Positions 12,287-23,774 of a stretch of 64,000 bases of DNA are shown piece by piece. Made by a program: the position numbers and the translations under genes. The stretch spans positions 222,155,992 through 222,219,991 of the forward strand of contig CM023449.1 in assembly GCA_013339765.2 (NCBI GenBank). Direction: 5' to 3'. The DNA is from Haemaphysalis longicornis. Taxonomy: Eukaryota > Arthropoda > Arachnida > Ixodida > Ixodidae. The notes beneath the pieces were generated by a model. That model made no database searches, was not told the origin of the DNA, and saw only the letters and a program-made list of their open reading frames with translations. Each line of letters starts with the position of its first letter. The first letter of the stretch is position 1.

Positions 12287-12946
12287 AGGAAAGTAAAAAA
12301 ATAAGACCCGACTAGCAGCACTCTGATTTATTTGAAACCAGAAGCAAAGTGCATAAGTTTTACTTAATATACCTTTAATGTCGCAGTAATGCTCTCCCAG
12401 CAGGTGGGAAAAATAGGAAAATGGTTTCTCGTATGCAGTACGACACGGGTTTAAATAGCTTACAGAAGTAAAAACCCCGCATTCTGACAGGTTTTGTACA
12501 GCATGCCGGTTTAGCACAGGTCTACCGGTTGGATGTGCCCTTCAACCCTTAAACTTTATCGTTGGTGTAGCTAGAAGCAAAACCTTCATTATCCGGATGC
12601 TTCAGCTCCACTCATTCCCCTGTTTCGGTAATAGAAATCGAAATAACAGCTATCCTCCATAGAAAGCGCAATACACAAGAACGAAAAAAACAATTGCTGA
12701 AACTCCCCAACGGGAATTTTCAGATAGCGGACAAGCACTTTTTCAAATCTCATAGAACTCGAATTATTTTCATAGTAGGCGTTCAGCCTTTTTTAATGTT
12801 TCTTTTTATTACATGCGCCACATTGCCCATCAATGCGTATCGAACGCCTCCTGTCACATTTTACGGACTGATGAATCGGCGGAAAGATTTTCCGGGTAGT
12901 GGCCCCAGCATGCTTGAGCGATAAAATATTCGCAGGCGCAACTTAC

Positions 12947-13032
12947 GTATCAGAAGGACCAGTGCCCCTGCGACCATTATCAGCAGCGTCAACGCTGCCA
13001 GGAGGGTCATGACGAGCCTCTTCCCGCATTCC
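12947..13032 (-). CDS. Internal exon encoding a single membrane segment
   Basis: On the minus strand a pyrimidine-rich acceptor ending ccgcag is followed by 86 nt and then a strong donor gtaagt (12946-12941). The reading begins ECGKRL and continues with 20 or more uninterrupted apolar residues (MTLLAALTLLIMVAGALVLL). One base of the preceding codon opens the exon and one base of the next codon closes it. A short basic stretch followed by one long helix is how type II membrane proteins such as neprilysin-like (M13) peptidases begin, and ticks have many of these. That family assignment is inference, since no peptidase exon is visible in the window; downstream exons would lie below 12.9 kb. A possible cytoplasmic-tail exon sits upstream on the same strand near 14.9-15.3 kb. 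Confidence 0.45.
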
Positions 13033-14863
13033 CTGCGGAATAGTCCAGGCAGAACGACGGTTCAAATATGCCGTCCTTTTGTGTACTAAGATGGCTAGTA
13101 ACCGGATAAACGTGTTTCCGCTCACCACAATGACTCAATAACAACGCTAGAAGGTTTAGGAAGTGACCTTGGGCGGAACCAACACGTATTTTTTCATTGC
13201 GTTTGAAGTAAATCACGAGCGTTTGTATTGCTTATTTTTGGGAACACGTTGCTGGCATGCAGTCAATATTTCCTTATGTAGGCTTTGCACAGGCGATTTG
13301 TGTTTACTTGAGCAACGCTTAAGTTTTACAAAAAATAGGTGAAGGAATGTTTTCCGCCGTGTGTATATGCACGCAAGCGCTAAACAAGTCAGGTCGTCTG
13401 TATTGTTATAAACACTGCTGCTATCCCTGAAGTTCTGTAAATTTTTAAAATGTTGACTGCTGTGATTTTTTTCTTCAAAATGTTTATTTTCAGCAGGATA
13501 ATCTACGGTACCATTTCAGTGTAGCATTGCAAAGCCTTCTATATTAAGTACATTCTCTCGTACTCTCTTGTCTTGGTTCCAGAATTCTTGTTAGCGGATT
13601 ACTACATGTACAGCCAACTACCTTATTCAAATACGTGGAAGTAATGTATTTGTGTAGCTGCGTGCGGCGGAGATAGGCACTCCAATTAATACTGGTCACC
13701 CTCAGGATTTGCACGTTACTACAATTTCGGTTGTGGCTGCAGTTAACATGCAAAGCACGCCTCTGTGGAATCAGCAAGAAAACTTGTCTTCCCGTTCGTA
13801 ACGCAACATATCTGTCCCACTTTCACGACGTCAGATAAAATACTGTATAATAATGGTTTTGCAGAAAGTTAGCTTCGATCGACGTTGTCAAGCGTTTGAA
13901 TGCAGGCACCCACAAAGGGTTTGAACGCAGGAATCACCCCCTATTTTACCTATTCGTTCTGAAAAAGACGGAAAACTGTTCTGCGTCTGTCTTTAGCGAC
14001 CCCTCAGCAACCTTGGCACCCTTACAATCCACGATTCGCGTGCTCCTGTCACGTGAGATTGTGGACAAGTGACAGCAGAGATTGCCATACGACCGTCCCC
14101 TGAACTTGTGTCACCACCATTGCTTTGGTTAGTGCAATGGCGCCCAGACAACCACTGCCAGTCCCAATTGAAAACAAAGACACATAAATGCCGAGTGGTA
14201 CCAAGCGTGACGGCTTCTACCATGACTGACAGAACAAAACAAGAGCAACAGTGGCGTTATTTTGCAGTTTGGCAGGGACTCTATCAGGGACGACGGTACA
14301 GGGGGCTGAGGGGGGGGGGCACAGCCTTCCAAGTATTTTTGTGTATGGCTCGCCCCCCCGCCTAACCTCTTACCCTGTCGACACTTTTTGTGCAACCTAC
14401 AATCCCCACGTTAACTATAAATTTGGCTCTGGCTGTCTCGACGACGGGATAGCAGCCAAGTTTACGTTGAGAAGACTCACAAAACACAAAAGCAGCCATG
14501 GATTGCCGAATCGACACGCTGACGCTTGTCTGCTTGGCGGGAACCGGCGCTGCGGTTTAGGAACGCGGGAGCCGTCTACCAATCTGAGTGGGCCTGCAGG
14601 CTCAGACTTTTTTATGCGGGGTTACTGTTGCAGGGACCAAGCTTCGCGACGGGGAAGATAACTTCCATGTGGGGCCGTCCTTCCGGCGGGAAAAAGCAAC
14701 AGAGAAAGAGCGCGGCTCCAAGACCGAAAAGGAACTGATTAGTCACGCTAGGCGGGTAAGACAACGGCTTGTTGTCCATAAGGGGAGGCGGCGATCGAGA
14801 TAAAGCTGATATTGATTGGTGAAGAGTGCTACCTGTGGTGATATGCCAAAAATCAAAACGAAA
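13033..14863. other. No gene recognised
   Basis: If the membrane exon at 12.9 kb and the candidate at 14.9-15.3 kb belong to one gene, this is its intron. There is a short direct repeat near 13895-13930 (tttgaa-gcagg-acc type) and a G-run near 14311-14319. No exon is convincing. Confidence 0.35.
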
Positions 14864-14876
14864 CTACAGGAGGAAT

Positions 14877-15303
14877 GGACCAGCACAAGCTGTCGCCGCA
14901 TTCTGATCAACAAGCACAGAAAGCATCGTCATTGTGGATAGTGCTGAAGGGACCGGGAAAAAGGCAAGAGGAGGACGAGGAGGAAGAAGTAGTGGGCTCG
15001 GAGGATGGATTGCCTGGCGGAATCGATGTTCGAGACGAGTCCGAGGGTTCCGGAAGCCTGTCGTTAGGACGGCGGGGACCCAGGTGTTCTGCGACCGTTG
15101 GTAAAGAACGTCCAGACACCACGTCGCCACTGGCAACGCCGTGCCGTGGCCCTGCCTCCAGTGCGCCTGTTCTTCTGACGATACCACAGCATCTTCGCTG
15201 CTTGGCCCTCGCATCTTCAGCAGCTGCGCCTTCATCCGGCTGCCACTTCTGAATACGTCTGCGTCGCTCGCGCCTTCAAGCTCCGCGACGGCGTCTCCGT
15301 GCA
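14877..15303 (-). pseudogene. Possible N-terminal cytoplasmic exon, frame-broken
   Basis: From an ATG near 15303 the minus strand reads MHGDAVAELEGASDADVF and then RSGSRMKAQLLKMRGPSSED, polar sequence typical of a cytoplasmic tail. Further on, a different frame gives a Ser/Pro/Thr-rich segment (NPSSEPTTSSSSSSS) instead. If both are real the exon carries a frameshift around 15130. It lies 1.8 kb upstream of the membrane-segment exon on the same strand. A competing plus-strand frame (14875-15252, with an acidic EEDEEEE run) covers the same bases, so neither strand nor reality is settled. Confidence 0.2.
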
Positions 15304-17555
15304 TCGGCCACGTGAGACTCTGTCTAGTCACGAGAACCTTGCATCCTACTTTTGTGTGGGGACTATGTCCCTCTTTACGCTAGTTTAATGCCGTCGAACT
15401 GTAGTTTGTAACTTTTGTTAAGTGTACTTCTCCTGGTTAGCGTCTGCCCTTGACCTAACTTACCGTCCCGCATAAATGTTCGTTTTCTTCGTTCACTGAA
15501 ACCGTGTCGCATCTTCTTGCTCCTGGCATCTACATCCGCGTCATGAGTTTCCCCTAACCTGATCATCACACTACCACAGAGGCTGAAAGGGGACTGGCGT
15601 GCTTTGCCGGTTTAAGTAGTAATTCGTGTGTGCGCTTGCACCGAAAGGAGCAATTAGCGGGGAATCTTACCCTCACAAGTGGCGGCGGCGGCCGCAGGCA
15701 GACAAACATTCCTGCCATGCATGACCTATTAGCTTTAGAAAGTGGACAAGGAGTGCGGTGCGTCATCGTTAAAACCGCATGAATGGCTTTAGGTAAACGC
15801 AACCACCGGCTTGTCCTGTTTGGGGCAAGGTATGCGTGGACAGGGGCCTCGAGCCTTAGGAATGTAGCGGACCTCAAAAAAGGCCGCGCAGCCGTGCAAC
15901 AGCACTTATAAATTTTAGATGTTTCACTCTCCCACCCCCTTTTTCTTTCTTTTTCATGTCTTTGTCGAACCCGCAAGTGTTGTAGGTGTGCAGTGCTGAC
16001 GTTCACGCAAGGCGTATTAGTTCTCCAACATGGTCGACGAACAGGGTGGGTCGACGTACCACGCGTAATGGAAGGCGTCAAATTGGGGCACCTCACTTTA
16101 TTATTTAAAACCGCCTAGCAACAAGATATCGGTCGTTGTGTTTAGTGTGGTGGTGGTGGTAGGCATAATGCGTATTAACGGGTGGATCTAACCTTGCGGG
16201 AAATACCGGCAATTGCTCCCCGATCGATACTTTTTGCCGCTGTCGGCGGTAAATCACCAGTAGCCACTGAGGCTTCTGTCCCTGAAAAACCGGAGGATCA
16301 GGCGCGAAATGTCTGTCTTGTGATCCAATTCCCTTTAGGAAAAATGTCATCATCCAAATAGGCATGCAGAGCGGCTCTCCTTCGAAGTTCTTTAAACAAA
16401 GCTAACCCCTCCGTCGCATGCTCTCGGCAGTCCATAAGAAAATGTCCGTTGCGCACGGAGGTGCAGACATAAGTTTGAGCTTATGAAGCCAGCTTATCCC
16501 CTCATCTCTGTGCGCAACGCGTGGTGTATTTCCATCTATTTTGTTTGCTTTCATGCCAGCCGGGCTGACAGAGGCACGAGGAGCGCGAGGAAGCTACGCG
16601 GCAGTCTTCAATCACCACGCTTTTGTGCTTTATCGTCAAGCAGGCCCGGAGAGGACATATACAAACGGGCCGGCCACCCCAAAGTCGTTAGGAGAGATGC
16701 TGGCTCTTGAAAGAGGGTTTTCTCTCGTTCGTGTTTGGGAACTGGGGCAGGGTACCTTGACATTGTACCGACCGCGATGGGAATGCCTGCCACGAAAGGA
16801 AGATTCGAAGTCGTTCAAGGGGTCCACTTCGGTCCACAGTCGGACTCTGGTGACTCGGTGACTGGGATGCGTAAATGGGTAGGCGGCCACACTTTGTAAT
16901 GCGTGCAACGTGTTGACAAAGCAAGAATGTATGGCGGCGGGGAGCCTAATCACTAGCGTGAGTCCTATGGACAATACTTTATGACGGGCGGCCAGAGAAC
17001 AGCGCGGAAAGCTTCGGCGGATGTTCGACCTGATTTTAGTGAGCAGCACGTTGGCGGCCGCTACCGCGTTTCACGTCGGCGTCAGCGTTGTCACCGAGCG
17101 AGCGAAGACAGAACGACAACGTCGGAAGAAAGTGGGGAGAAAGTGTGAGAGGGACGGCAGTATGCTGAGCCCGCACGAGACACTCCTCGACGGTGACTCA
17201 TGGCGAACGTTTGAGGGGGAGGCAATGAGACATGCTGGGTGGTGGCAACAAGCTCGGAGATGACGCCATAGCACCGCGTACCATCGTGCGCTCGGCGATC
17301 TGCGTTGACTTCCTGAGACGCAGGTCGTGGTCTCATTCGGGAGACACAGTTGGCGCCGCGGCTGCAGAAGCTTACCGTCGCCGCCGTCGAGAGGACCCAC
17401 GAGTGAGGGCTGCCTCGGTGCACCGCAGCACTCAGGTGGGAGGGCTGAACAACGGGTGCCGCAACCAGTGGATGTGCGTTGCGTCCTTCTTGTTACGTGG
17501 CTCATCAAAACCACCTGACATTTGTGCGGGAAGTTCAAACACCATTTACAACATG
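15304..17555. other. CpG-rich stretch, no gene recognised
   Basis: Open frames are frequent on both strands because the stretch is rich in C and G, but they are mutual shadows. I found no motif, splice-bounded exon or clear repeat boundary that would support a gene. Confidence 0.35.
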
Positions 17556-17750
17556 CTACGCGGCGGCGACGCCCTGCGAGATAACGGTAGAATAGCGCGC
17601 ACCGCCTTGTGTTCGCTGATCCCGCGATCCCTTCCTTAGGCGCAGCAGCTATGCGCCGTGACTGAGAAGGCTGCAGTTCTCGCTGCGCACAAATTTCGCC
17701 TTAAGGTGTATAGTTATTGTCAGCCATTTTTTACTGCAAAGCAGTGTATG
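17556..17750 (+). repeat. Interspersed repeat, copy 1 of 2
   Basis: A block with 'ctgcgagataacggtagaat', 'gttcgctgat' and 'gcacaaatttcgcctta' followed by 'tcagccattttttact' matches 54729-54906 in the same order. In the second copy it runs directly into a terminal-inverted-repeat element, so the two may be parts of one larger element. Confidence 0.65.
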
Positions 17751-18019
17751 TCTAACCCCACGTTTTGGTTACGGTGAAGCGGATTCACTCGGCGCCCGCT
17801 GCAGCGCTCCTCTTCGCCACCGCCGACACCGCTTTCACAACGGTTATTCCTCTCGCCACCACCGATACCTCTTTCACAAGCATCGCAATCGCCTGATAAC
17901 GGCGCTAATGGCGCAGGCGTTACCAGAGCAACTTGTCCGCTTGGAACGCCGACGTGAGGCCATAATTCTTTTTCAGGATGCAGGTTTTCGGGCGACATTT
18001 CCGCCCTGCTATTTTCCGC

Positions 18020-18113
18020 CTCAGCACGCGTCCGTCCCCAGTTGCCGGTTTATGCGTGCACTGTTTCTCAGCACGCGTCCGTCACCAGTTGCCGGTTTAT
18101 GCGTGCACTGTTT
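18020..18113 (+). repeat. 47-bp tandem duplication
   Basis: Two head-to-tail units of 47 bases (18020-18066 and 18067-18113) starting CTCAGCACGCGTCCGTC and ending GTGCACTGTTT differ by one base. The near identity implies a recent local duplication. Confidence 0.95.
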
Positions 18114-18138
18114 CGTGGTTGAAGCAAGAGTGCGTGCA

Positions 18139-18350
18139 TGTACAGCTAGTCTTCATGCCGCTACCGATGACATACGTGTTGTTCTGGCGGGAGATTTAAA
18201 CATGGAAGACTGGCGGCTCAATGCGACCTGTCAGAGGTCCTCAATGGTGGAGCGGTTTGGGTTTTGTTTGCTGTGTTACACAGACAGTGAGATTCTGACG
18301 ACGCGGGAGGGAAACGGACGGCCACATGTCTGTCCACTAGAATAAAGCTC
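18139..18350 (+). pseudogene. Endonuclease-like remnant, copy 1
   Basis: The plus-strand frame reads TDDIRVVLAGDLNMEDWRLN, then RFGFCLL and ILTTREGNGRP. The order GD(F/L)N, a 'ERFGF' segment, then T-T-R-x-G is how the endonuclease/exonuclease/phosphatase domain of LINEs and of some Helitron-like elements reads. The segment ends just before an AATAAA (18342-18347). A diverged second copy follows at 18690-18900. Only this piece of the domain remains, so parent-element type cannot be decided. Confidence 0.4.
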
Positions 18351-18689
18351 GAGTCCTTCCAGGTTTTCACTCCCTATGGACAGACGCGTGTCGTTCGCTC
18401 GCAGGAAGAGCAGCGGGAATCGAAGGAGTGTCTGCCGGAACGGAAGTGCGAATGGGTGCGAAAACAACAGAAAGCCGCTGCTGCCGCCGTTTCCACCGCA
18501 AGTTCCAGCTCGCCGAGTATATTGGAATCTCTTCCGGATGAACAGTGACGTTGACGCGAGCCAATATTTTTGTTCAGATTGAAGGACTTTCAGAGCGACA
18601 ATTTTGGCGGCGGTTTTGACTTCTCAGCACGCGCAGGCACGAGCCAGGAGTCGAAAGAAGGGGGGAGGGGGCATTGCACACGCATATAT

Positions 18690-18900
18690 AGGTTACATGC
18701 CCTCACTGATGACATGTCCGTTGTGCTGGCGGAGGTTTGAACGTGTACGTCCACCGCACCATTGCAAGCTTTCCTCCAGTATCGTCAGTGGTCGATCAGG
18801 AATGGTTTGGTGTGTTATGCGGACAGTAAGATTCCTACGACGCGGGGGGGAAACATACAGCTCTATGTTCGTCCCCTGAAATTATTATCGAGTTCTTCAA
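18690..18900 (+). pseudogene. Endonuclease-like remnant, copy 2
   Basis: This block aligns with 18139-18350: 'ctgatgacatg.ccgttgtgctggcgg', 'tggtttggtgtgttatgcggacagt' and 'cctacgacgcgggggg' occur in the same order. The frame is more damaged than in copy 1. Together the two form a direct repeat about 540 bases apart. Confidence 0.5.
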
Positions 18901-19912
18901 TGCTTGATTAGATTAAGTATAAATTCCTTGATTGAAAATGACAAAAAACGTGTTTTGTTTCGTACGTTTCGTGTACGGCTTCCAGCTTCGCAGGTCATGA
19001 TTCTTCACAAGTGGAAGGGCACTAATTTTTGTGTTATCTTATATTTGTGTTTTGCAGAACACCTTTGAGTTTCCGTATGACAGGGAGATAGGAGGGTCAC
19101 CTAACTATTTTGCACCCACATAAGTTTGTTTGTCACTGCGGCCAATCAGTAGCCTTGTGTCGGTTAATCAATAGGCCATCCTCACGCTATAATTGTGATT
19201 TCACTTTTATGGGCGGAGGTTTGGCAGTAAAACTGACGAGTTTGATGTTTGAGGAGAGAGGAGAGCCCCGCTTTATAAGGGACTTGCCGGACCTCTTTTC
19301 TGCGATGTCGGCTTTGAGTTTACGTTCTAAATTCTTCCTGGCAATAAATGGTACATTGTACATTTGTACATCTGGCTTTTGAACATTCTGAATTTTGAAC
19401 ATCTGAACCTTCCTTCGGTCACCTTTGGGTCATCTGATCATCTCCTAAAGGGTGATATCGAATTTTAACTGAGGGCCTTTAGGTCAACGTATCCAGCGGC
19501 CTGTGTAATGTGGCGGCAAGAAAAGTTCGTACGTGGGCCACGGGCCTTGGGCTTTAGCGAATTGCGCGGACAGCAAGGGATAGTGTGGCAGCGTTCAACA
19601 CCATACCTGTTGTGTATAGTTGTTTCCACTGTGTCACCCCTTTCTCCCAAGGTGTGTCGAACAGGCAAGAGCATTGCGAGTGTGTGTGTCTTTTTTGTGG
19701 ATATGCAGTCTTGCAGTGCGCCGAAAAGGTGTCTTTCCTTCTGAGCATGGTGCTGCAGAGAGGGGAACTTTTACTTTTCCAACTGGACAGCATCGTTTTT
19801 GGACACTTCCGTGGCGTAGGGAACCACGAAACTACGGGTAGATAAAATAGGGCATGCTGCAGCTCGCCGGGTACGTTCTCAATTTGATTCTCACCATGAC
19901 TTGTAAACACAT
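18901..19912. other. No gene recognised
   Basis: No exon, RNA gene or repeat was recognised in this AT-richer stretch. Confidence 0.35.
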
Positions 19913-20018
19913 TATAAATAGGCAAGCTCAGCTTACACGAAGCTGCACTAGTCTTTCCGCTCAGAAGGCACGCCGGCGACCGGCACGGCTAACGGACTGC
20001 CACGCAGCGTGAGCTATG
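19913..20018 (+). promoter_or_regulatory. Candidate TATA promoter and short first exon
   Basis: TATAAATA at 19913-19920 is followed at a normal distance by a GC-richer leader that ends in ATG immediately before a donor gtatgt (20019-20024). This is the layout of a short, mostly non-coding first exon. A start codon may sit on the splice junction. No matching second exon was proven; a pyrimidine-rich acceptor near 20341 precedes the short frame at 20364. It could be coincidental. Confidence 0.25.
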
Positions 20019-20363
20019 GTATGTACAGTTCTCTACAATTACTAAAAGTTCGGTAATCCTATTTGGTCTTGCTTTCTTGAAAATTGAAAACTCTTGCCTC
20101 ATTCATGTTAAATTACAAACGTACTGGGTCCATTGGAAGCAGTTTATGAACTAAAATAGGCAGAAGACGAAGGCCGTGCTGAACGAAAACATTTTTTGAC
20201 GTGGTTAATAGGAAAGAAAGTAGGGTTTCTTCTTTCGAGCGAAACTTAAATTTGAGTAACTCAAAAAAATTTATAGTAGATAAAGAATTGCAAAATAGAA
20301 ATTTTTGCTTTAGACACCCCCCTCTCTTCCAATAAAAATATAGTCCAGACGCCACTGGACGCT

Positions 20364-20489
20364 ATGGGCAAGGCCGGATTGCAGAAAAAGCACGCCAACT
20401 ACGAGCGCGTGACACCGAACATCACATCCCCAAAGAGCTCATATTCAGAGGATGAAGCACGGGTCACGCATTCCCGAAATACCAAGTAA
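20364..20489 (+). other. Unrecognised 41-codon frame after an acceptor-like site
   Basis: Following 'cctctcttccaataaaaatatag', the plus strand has ATG at 20364 and reads MGKAGLQKKHANYERVTPN to a stop at 20487-20489. It is basic and acidic in blocks, but has no known motif. A different frame continues open beyond it (20452-20844), so a broken longer frame is possible. Confidence 0.15.
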
Positions 20490-21644
20490 CACCGAGAACA
20501 AAGAGAATCAGTGGCACGAAGAACAATTCCATTCTATACGGACCCATGGCGCAACATTTAACTGTCAGCAACATGCCCGGGCAGTCATCAAAACCAGCAG
20601 AGACAAGAGCTTTACAGACAAGTTTCACAAAGAAAAAGAATTCGGAACCTCATGTAACGTAACGTCAGCAACAGATTGTGTTTTTAGTCCGCCGTCACAA
20701 AAGCGCAGTCAAATCACCGCGACATGCTGCGTGAATCACTTCCAGAAAATTAAGAATAAAGTAAAAGAAACACACAAAAAATACAAATTAAATGTTGTAT
20801 TTGCCCGTATTTACGAATGTTTATCCTTTTTTATTCACTCTTAATTCCTCTGGAAGCTTTCGTGGGAGAAATTTCACTGCCAATCACAACCGCTTCATCC
20901 TCTTGTTTTGGTATAAATAATAACATTGCGGAGTTGTAACCGTATTTCTCGGCTCTCGTGATTCTTCGACGGCGTTTACCGCTATATAGTGAAGGTCGCA
21001 GTGCAAACCAAGAAACGCCAGACTATTATCAGAAAACGCTCCGCAAGAGGAGTTCATGCTCAATTTTTTGCATACATAGCATTGTCCTGTGTGTCGAAAG
21101 TGCGACACATGAACCGCTATTGACGGTCACACGGGTTTTGTCGCTCAGTCAACATAGAGATGCTTCGGTTTTAAAAGGACCTCGCCCCCCTCTCGCTAAC
21201 CTGAGCATGCGTTTGGCTCAACGTCTGAGAAGGTTCACTAGATTGCAATAGCTTCCTGAGGCGCCCAGTTTGAACCTGAGGAATAGAAAAAAAAAAATCA
21301 AATCCGTTCCATCCAACGTGAAAGCTGTAGGAAGTGCAAAGCAGTGATTCGCCATAATTGGCCGTAGCGCCGTTATCCGCTCACTGCTATCACCCATAGC
21401 GTTCTTCACCACCCTGTCTCACTCCTCTCTTGATGAATCGAAGGGAGTTTTGTCCAATGCAATTAAAATTTCCCGCCTTCGCAGTGCTCGAGCGCCGCCG
21501 GCCTAAACCAGCGCCAGCGGGAGTTTTGTTCTTTTTGTGCTTTCTTTTCATCCCGCTCGTGCCGACGCCGCCGGCGTCTTACTGAGCAGTTTGGAAAGCG
21601 CCATTTTTAATTGCAGATCATTTCAGTAACTCACGATGTCACCC
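20490..21644. other. No gene recognised
   Basis: Purine-rich frames at 20452-20844 have no recognisable family. The remainder contains no supported exon or element. Confidence 0.3.
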
Positions 21645-21870
21645 GCGTTGACGTCCGTAGTCGTAGTCCGCACCGTCGTCGTCCGCACCCCTCCCCCTAC
21701 ACTATATAAAAAAATACTATCCGGCGCCTGGTTTCGATCCCTCGACCCTACGGGCGGAACGCAATGTACATGGGGCTCTACCCACTGCGCCACAAAGCCG
21801 ACACAGAATGGGAGGCTACGAACGCGCCTTATATCCTTGACTCATTCAAACTACGTCAAGAAGCTGCTGA
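21645..21870 (-). repeat. tRNA-derived SINE-like element, copy 1
   Basis: On the minus strand there is an A-box-like TGGCGCAGTGGGTAGAGC near 21783-21800 and a B-box-like GATCGAAACC near 21732-21741, the internal RNA polymerase III promoter of tRNA-derived SINEs. The flanking plus-strand sequences, including 'cgcctggtttcgatcc' and 'acgcgccttatatcc' followed by 'attcaaactacgtc', recur at 54970-55160. The anticodon region is not tRNA-like, so this is not a functional tRNA gene. Confidence 0.6.
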
Positions 21871-21977
21871 TACAACGCATTCACTACCACCAACTCCCAA
21901 ACACTAAACGTTAACGCAATACACCCACCCCCTATGCGACGCATTTACTCGAGTCCCCCTCGCGGGGATATGGGCCC

Positions 21978-22060
21978 AATTTTTAACTGCGGACACGAAA
22001 CTCCAATGCTAAACAGCTAAAAACGCTAAGCAGTTTCGCTGTTAAAATATAATATAAAAG
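21978..22060 (+). repeat. Fragment of the 'aactgcggacac' interspersed repeat
   Basis: The sequence 'tttttaactgcggacacgaaa' matches the ends of the blocks at 6840-6862 and, inverted, 43620-43645. It is a truncated copy of the same family. Confidence 0.5.
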
Positions 22061-22552
22061 CTGGTTGGGTACCGGAAACGCAAATTGTCTTTGGAACTGT
22101 GAGTGCACGGCGCGCGGAAACCATTTCCGTCTGCATGCTGCGTGTGAACCGAAAATACATTTTGTTTTCTTGCACTGCCACTTTGTTTCGCTCAATATCG
22201 TAAAAACCAACCCAACGAGGGTTCCTAACTAAATATACGCGGGTGCTACGGGGTAATTACGTATATTGTGCCCAAATGTACCTGCAGTTTCTTTGTGTCA
22301 TTTCTTTGTCATACACCGCCCAACGAGACGGGTATAACAAGCGCCAGCGGTTCACTAGTTTAGAATGGTTATGATTATATAAGCCTCTCTGGGACGCCGC
22401 TACTGTACAGTGGGCTCTACTTGGGTCCGTTTTCTCGCTGCGCCGCCTGATTCCGGCAGACAAGCGTTGCGCGTTATGCGTTACAGCGAGCTACGACGAG
22501 AAGGCGAGCCCCTAAACTGCTCTGCACTTAGAATCAGGCCAAGTCCAATAAC

Positions 22553-22870
22553 GTGAAACCTCTGGAGGGGTTAAGCATGCAGTGTATAAGTGCATTCAAA
22601 GATTTGAAGTCACTCTCTTGCCACACGGCGCGCGCTGATATACGCGACATCCCAACTCCGCCTGCAAGAGAGGAACGGCTCAAACAAACCCCTTCTCGCT
22701 CAATAAAACGTTTTCACCACCATCGCCACGATCAATTAGGAAGACGAAGGAGAAGTGAAATTCGAAACGTAGAAATGCAAATTTTAAAGTTAGAGCGAGT
22801 ACGGAGCGAAATAAAAACACGCAAGCAAGCAAGCGCGAACGAAAAACGAGTGTTCTGGTGTTTCTTTTAG
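22553..22870 (+). other. Unrecognised basic frame with helix-like end
   Basis: The 105-codon frame starts MKPLEGLSMQCISAFKD and near its end reads GRRRRSEIRNVEMQILKLER, which could form a charged helix. It has no signal peptide or catalytic motif. It runs straight into imperfect 76- and 59-bp tandem units at 22842-23000 ('aacgagtgtt..ggtg' and 'cttttagta'). It may be part of an unknown repeat rather than a gene. Confidence 0.15.
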
Positions 22871-23000
22871 TAAGCGTTTCTGCCCATGGAGATTGAACGT
22901 TCTAGCGCGAGCTGAAGTAAAACGAGTGTTCCGGTGTGCTCTTTTAGTACGCGTTACGTTCTAGCGCTAGGCGTTGGAAAACGACTGTCCCGGTGTTTTA
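22842..23000 (+). repeat. Imperfect tandem repeat, about 2.5 units
   Basis: The phrase AACGAGTGTTC(T/C)GGTGT recurs at 22845 and 22921 and, altered, at 22980. 'cttttagta-gcgtt' and 'cgttctagcgc' also repeat. Unit lengths are about 76 and 59 bases. Confidence 0.7.
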
Positions 23001-23774
23001 CTACAATGACCACGTGAGAATACGACGAGGAATGGCGATGACGATATGATACTGCGACAGCCCAAGCCCCTCAGGTGCTTCGACCCTAAAATGCATCGTA
23101 TTAAAAGATCGACACAAAAGGGAGATGTTCTCTGACAGTTTTACGCTTACCACTTTTTGTGGTCATCTGAAAAGAAAGATGCGGCACATGAGGATCTATG
23201 CCACCAGTTTATTTTTACATAGCGGCTGTATGGCCGTTTTGCTCTGCAGTCGCTTTGCAGTTATTTACGCAGAAAATGTGATTTCGTAAATTAGCCTAGT
23301 GAAAAGGAGATCGGATGCAAGAATAAAGTGGACAATGCTACTATATGAAGCCAAACTAATCCTCTTGCAAAGAGGCTTTAGGGCTGGTAGGGGGGAAGGG
23401 GGCAAAGCTAAGTCTTTCCATTTAACTCCAAGAAGCAACAGTGTGCGGAAGTGCATGAAAGAAGGTTGAATTTTGGCTTTCCGTTATTTCGGCTCGTAGC
23501 TCATTCATTATATCTTTTTTGTGGCGGTTCGTTATTTGGCTGTAGCTGAATACAGCAACGTGGCCACCCCAGCCTTATAGATCTCCGCGGCGAAATGCCG
23601 GTTTGATTGGTTTTAGGAAAAAAAAGTTATGAAAGACGGATTAGAATGTCTTTGTAGTCAGCAACATTACAAAAAAAAATGCCAGCGAAAACAAAAGAAC
23701 GTAGTAAATAGGAGATATCAAGAAAAGGACGCCGACTCGCACTTTAGGTTCGCATGACCCAAACAGGTCTTGTT

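Noticed and set aside
16636..17538. Overlapping 100-150-codon frames in the CpG-rich block
   Set aside because: They shadow each other on both strands, with no motif or splice structure.
20452..20844. 130-codon Lys/His-rich plus frame
   Set aside because: Purine-rich DNA with no recognisable domain; noted only as a possible continuation of the short frame at 20364.
21722..21800. tRNA gene on the minus strand
   Set aside because: Internal promoter boxes only; the same text recurs in an element at 55 kb, so it is SINE-like.
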